Shown: positions 6,613 through 8,283 of the stretch, piece by piece
How the letters are laid out: each line of letters opens with the position of its first letter
Numbering within the stretch: position 1 is the first letter of the stretch
Assembly: GCA_900321955.1 (NCBI GenBank)
Contig: ONXX01000050.1
Span: 1 to 8,283, forward strand
Length of the DNA stretch: 8,283 nucleotides
Source of the DNA: an uncultured Bacillota bacterium
GTDB taxonomy: Bacteria > Bacillota_I > Bacilli_A > Erysipelotrichales > Erysipelotrichaceae
Direction of reading: 5' to 3'
Position numbers and translations under genes: made by a program
Notes under the pieces: model-generated
Databases searched by the model: none
The model's input: only the letters and a program-made list of their open reading frames with translations
What the model was told of the DNA's origin: nothing

Positions 6613-6623
6613 ATAATACCATA
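6613..6623 (-). promoter_or_regulatory. Extended -10 promoter of def(-rnjA)
   Basis: On the - strand TATG-G-TATTAT (6623-6613) matches the Gram-positive extended -10 form TRTGnTATAAT with one mismatch in the hexamer. Its expected start, 7 nt past the hexamer, is 6606, giving a 3-nt leader (GCT) before the def ATG. An overlapping perfect TATAAT (6615-6610), without the TGn, would start exactly at the A of the ATG (6603). No good -35 box is seen at 16-18 nt. Confidence 0.65.
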
Positions 6624-6628
6624 TTTGT

Positions 6629-6639
6629 TGTGATAAAAT
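6629..6639 (+). promoter_or_regulatory. Extended -10 promoter of ftsW(-rsmD)
   Basis: TGTG-A-TAAAAT (6629-6639) fits TRTGnTATAAT with one mismatch in the hexamer. The expected transcription start, 7 nt past the hexamer, is 6646, the A of the ftsW ATG. The best -35 at a 17-nt spacer is TTATAA (6611-6616), only 3/6, as is common for extended -10 promoters. A TATAAT also occurs on this strand at 6612-6617 and could give a leader of about 22 nt. Confidence 0.65.
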
Positions 6640-6645
6640 GATTTT

Positions 6646-7821
6646 ATGCCAAGAAAGAAAGAAATCACGCTGGGAGATAAACGCGTTGCTTTCGCAGCAT
6701 TTGCGTTGCTTATATTCGGTTCGCTGATGATCGCATCTGCCGAGATGGGAAACAGTGCCGGTGACGCATCCTATCTGACGGGTGTATTGACAAGACAGGT
6801 CGCTTTCTCCTTTGTCGGTATCATTGCCTATCTGATATTGACGAATATGAGAGTGCAGAGAATAGGGCTTATTCCGGCACTTGCCTTTTATGCCGTAATT
6901 GCTGCCGCATTGATCATCTGCCGCTTTTTCGGTCAGATCAACGGCGCCTACGCCTGGATCCCGATCGGATCTTTTGCGACAATACAGCCTTCGGAATTTG
7001 CCAAGACTTTTATGATCATTCTGGCTTGCAGCATGATCTGCCATGACCGTAAGGAGAACAACCTTCGTTTCTTCTACGCCTATTGCGGCATGACGGTATT
7101 CTATACATTGATCATCCTTGGATGGCAGCACGACCTGGGTTCGGCGGTCGTCTTGTTTGTCATGTCCTATTGCATGGCGATGATCCCCCGCTACAAGGAA
7201 CTGAAGCAGTTACAGTACATCATGACCTGGCTGGTGATCGGTGTCGTAGGTTTTGCGTTGGTCGCCTTAAGTCCACCGGTGACGGAGTTTCTTAAAAGAC
7301 ACGCAGACAACTACATGGTCGGCCGTTTTTTGGCCGCTGCCGATCCGTTCCTTTACCAGTACGATAACGGTTACCATATCATCATGTCGCTGGTCAGCTT
7401 TGCCAACGGCGGCTGGCTGGGCTTGGGCTATGGCAACTCGATTCACAAATACATGAACTTCCCGAATCCGTCCAACGACTTTATCTTGCCGGTCATCGTT
7501 GAAGAACTGGGTATCGTCGGTTTTCTTGTTTTGCTGGCGATGTATGCACTTCTTTTATATCCGATCGTCGCCGGTTCCCTGCGTTCCAATTCGACGATGG
7601 GCAAGGTCACCCTGCTAGGTGTCTTCATGTACTTCATCACCCATTTCATTCTGAATGTGGGCGGCGTCAGCGGTCTGATTCCTTTGACCGGTGTACCTTT
7701 GCTGATGATCTCTTCGGGCGGTTCTTCACTGGTTGCTTCGATGGCTTGCCTTGGCCTGGCTCAAAATGAGCTTGTCCGCCTGAGAAAGGAAAACAATGAG
7801 GATCATAGCAGGAAAGTATAA
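6646..7821 (+). CDS. ftsW: SEDS-family peptidoglycan polymerase, probably FtsW
   Basis: Polytopic membrane glycosyltransferase that polymerises lipid II into glycan strands with a cognate class B PBP; FtsW acts at the septum, RodA along the side wall. The 391-residue product has a short basic cytoplasmic start (MPRKKEITLGDKR) and about ten hydrophobic segments, the first at about 14-32. SEDS signatures: GAYAWIPIG with Trp104 and QPSEFAK (114-120); QHDLGS (161-166); GGWLGLGYG (255-263); NDFILPVIVEELG (277-289) with Asp278 at the proposed catalytic position; and GLIPLTGVPLLMISSGGSS (343-361). The last block and the basic C-terminal tail favour FtsW. Proximity to rsmD agrees: in B. subtilis ftsW lies a few genes from ylbH (rsmD). 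RodA is not excluded. Usual residues that differ are QPDLG (here QHDLG) and LPE before the catalytic loop (here FPN). A TAA at 6634-6636 closes the frame upstream, and no other start keeps the first membrane segment. No Shine-Dalgarno is seen. Confidence 0.9.
   Translation: MPRKKEITLGDKRVAFAAFALLIFGSLMIASAEMGNSAGDASYLTGVLTRQVAFSFVGIIAYLILTNMRVQRIGLIPALAFYAVIAAALIICRFFGQINGAYAWIPIGSFATIQPSEFAKTFMIILACSMICHDRKENNLRFFYAYCGMTVFYTLIILGWQHDLGSAVVLFVMSYCMAMIPRYKELKQLQYIMTWLVIGVVGFALVALSPPVTEFLKRHADNYMVGRFLAAADPFLYQYDNGYHIIMSLVSFANGGWLGLGYGNSIHKYMNFPNPSNDFILPVIVEELGIVGFLVLLAMYALLLYPIVAGSLRSNSTMGKVTLLGVFMYFITHFILNVGGVSGLIPLTGVPLLMISSGGSSLVASMACLGLAQNELVRLRKENNEDHSRKV
7785..7790 (+). promoter_or_regulatory. 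Shine-Dalgarno of rsmD
   Basis: AAAGGA, 5 nt before the ATG at 7796 and lying inside the ftsW coding sequence. It supports a start 26 nt before the end of ftsW. Confidence 0.65.
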
Positions 7822-8283
7822 GCGCACGCCTTTAAAGACCCTGGAAGGGGAAGACATCACCAGACCGACGCGGGACATGGTGAAAGAGGCTCTTTTTTCC
7901 AGCATCATGATCTATTCCGATACAACGCTCCTGGATCTTTTCTCCGGTTCCGGTGCGATTGGCTTGGAAGCGTTGTCCAGAGGGGCAAAGGATGTCACCT
8001 TCAATGATGTCAATAAAGACGCAGTGAGGATCATCAAAGAAAATCTGAAAAAGGTAAGGGAAGAAAGGGAAGTCCTGAATCTGGACTATAAGCTCTGTCT
8101 TGCCAAAATGGAGGGAAGGCATTTCGACTACATTTATGTCGATCCGCCTTATGCCTTTAAAGAATATGAAAACATCTTTTCTTGCGTTGATGAACATGAT
8201 GTTCTTAATGAAGACGGGATCATCATCGTGGAAGTCAGAAAAGATACGGTATTACAGGAACAGTATGGCAGTATATCTTTATA
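7796..8283 (+). CDS. rsmD: 16S rRNA (guanine966-N2)-methyltransferase RsmD, 3' end outside window
   Basis: S-adenosylmethionine-dependent enzyme that methylates G966 (E. coli numbering) of 16S rRNA in the small ribosomal subunit. The reading frame from the ATG at 7796 stays open for 162 codons to the window edge; the family is usually about 180-190 residues, so roughly 20-25 are missing. It begins MRIIAGKYKRTPLKTLEG, followed by ITRPTRDMVKEALFSSI (21-37), typical of this family. The SAM-binding motif I is LDLFSGSGAIGLEAL (46-60), and the catalytic DPPY motif is at 116-119. The start overlaps ftsW by 26 nt, so the two are almost certainly co-transcribed. In many Bacillota the next gene is coaD; that cannot be seen here. 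The N-terminal MRIIAGKYK, common to RsmD, supports the chosen start. Confidence 0.95.
   Translation, partial: MRIIAGKYKRTPLKTLEGEDITRPTRDMVKEALFSSIMIYSDTTLLDLFSGSGAIGLEALSRGAKDVTFNDVNKDAVRIIKENLKKVREEREVLNLDYKLCLAKMEGRHFDYIYVDPPYAFKEYENIFSCVDEHDVLNEDGIIIVEVRKDTVLQEQYGSISL

Larger units (their letters stand above)
6604..6645. promoter_or_regulatory. Divergent def / ftsW promoter region (42 bp)
   Basis: AT-rich spacer between the two start codons. It contains one extended -10 promoter per strand, with their TG ends facing each other and 5 bp apart (6624-6628). The -35 zone of each promoter falls on the other's -10 or start site, so two RNA polymerases could not be bound together. No Shine-Dalgarno is present for either gene. 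I see no inverted repeat that would suggest an operator. Confidence 0.6.

Noticed and set aside
6604..7131. N-terminal extension of def to 362 residues
   Set aside because: The extra 176 residues are antisense to ftsW and match no deformylase; the frame is merely open. The ATG at 6603 aligns with family starts and has a promoter just upstream.
1..8283. Mobile element, CRISPR array, tRNA/rRNA, riboswitch or a hidden novel system
   Set aside because: No direct-repeat array, terminal inverted repeats, transposase or integrase frame, or recognisable RNA fold was seen; coding density is near complete and every large frame is a known housekeeping family.

Overview
This window is chromosomal housekeeping DNA from a low-to-moderate GC Gram-positive bacterium (Bacillota). 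Three things point there: the DnaB/DnaI helicase-loading pair, which is specific to this phylum; a type 2 peptide deformylase next to RNase J; and an SEDS-family ftsW-like gene next to rsmD. TGA is used as a stop (mutM, dnaB, pfkA), so this is not a TGA-recoding mollicute. The compact gene order without nrdR or rpoY would fit an Erysipelotrichia-like lineage, but that placement is inference.

Layout. On the + strand, positions 1-4152 form a tightly packed run: mutM (5' end cut off by the window), coaE, dnaB, dnaI, pfkA. The neighbours overlap by 4 nt, 7 nt and 4 nt, and dnaI and pfkA are separated by 1 nt. The run ends in three consecutive in-frame stops (TGA-TAA-TAG) and an intrinsic terminator. 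Facing it on the - strand is a def (6603-6043) -> rnjA (5972-4215) unit that ends in its own terminator, so two one-way terminators sit back to back between pfkA and rnjA. To the right, on the + strand, lie an ftsW-like gene and rsmD (3' end cut off by the window), overlapping by 26 nt.

Together the genes cover DNA repair (MutM), CoA synthesis (CoaE), loading of the replicative helicase (DnaB, DnaI), glycolysis (PfkA), mRNA decay (RNase J), N-terminal protein processing (Def), septal peptidoglycan synthesis (FtsW) and rRNA methylation (RsmD).

Most of this is ordinary. No mobile element, CRISPR array, tRNA, rRNA or defence system is visible. The most interesting feature is the 42-bp divergent region between def and ftsW (6604-6645). 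It holds two back-to-back extended -10 promoters, 5 bp apart, each placed so that transcription should begin at, or within 3 nt of, the start codon. Neither gene has a Shine-Dalgarno sequence, while most other starts in the window have one. Both mRNAs are therefore candidates for being leaderless, and the two promoters are probably mutually exclusive. The other item of note is pfkA attached to a DNA-replication operon.
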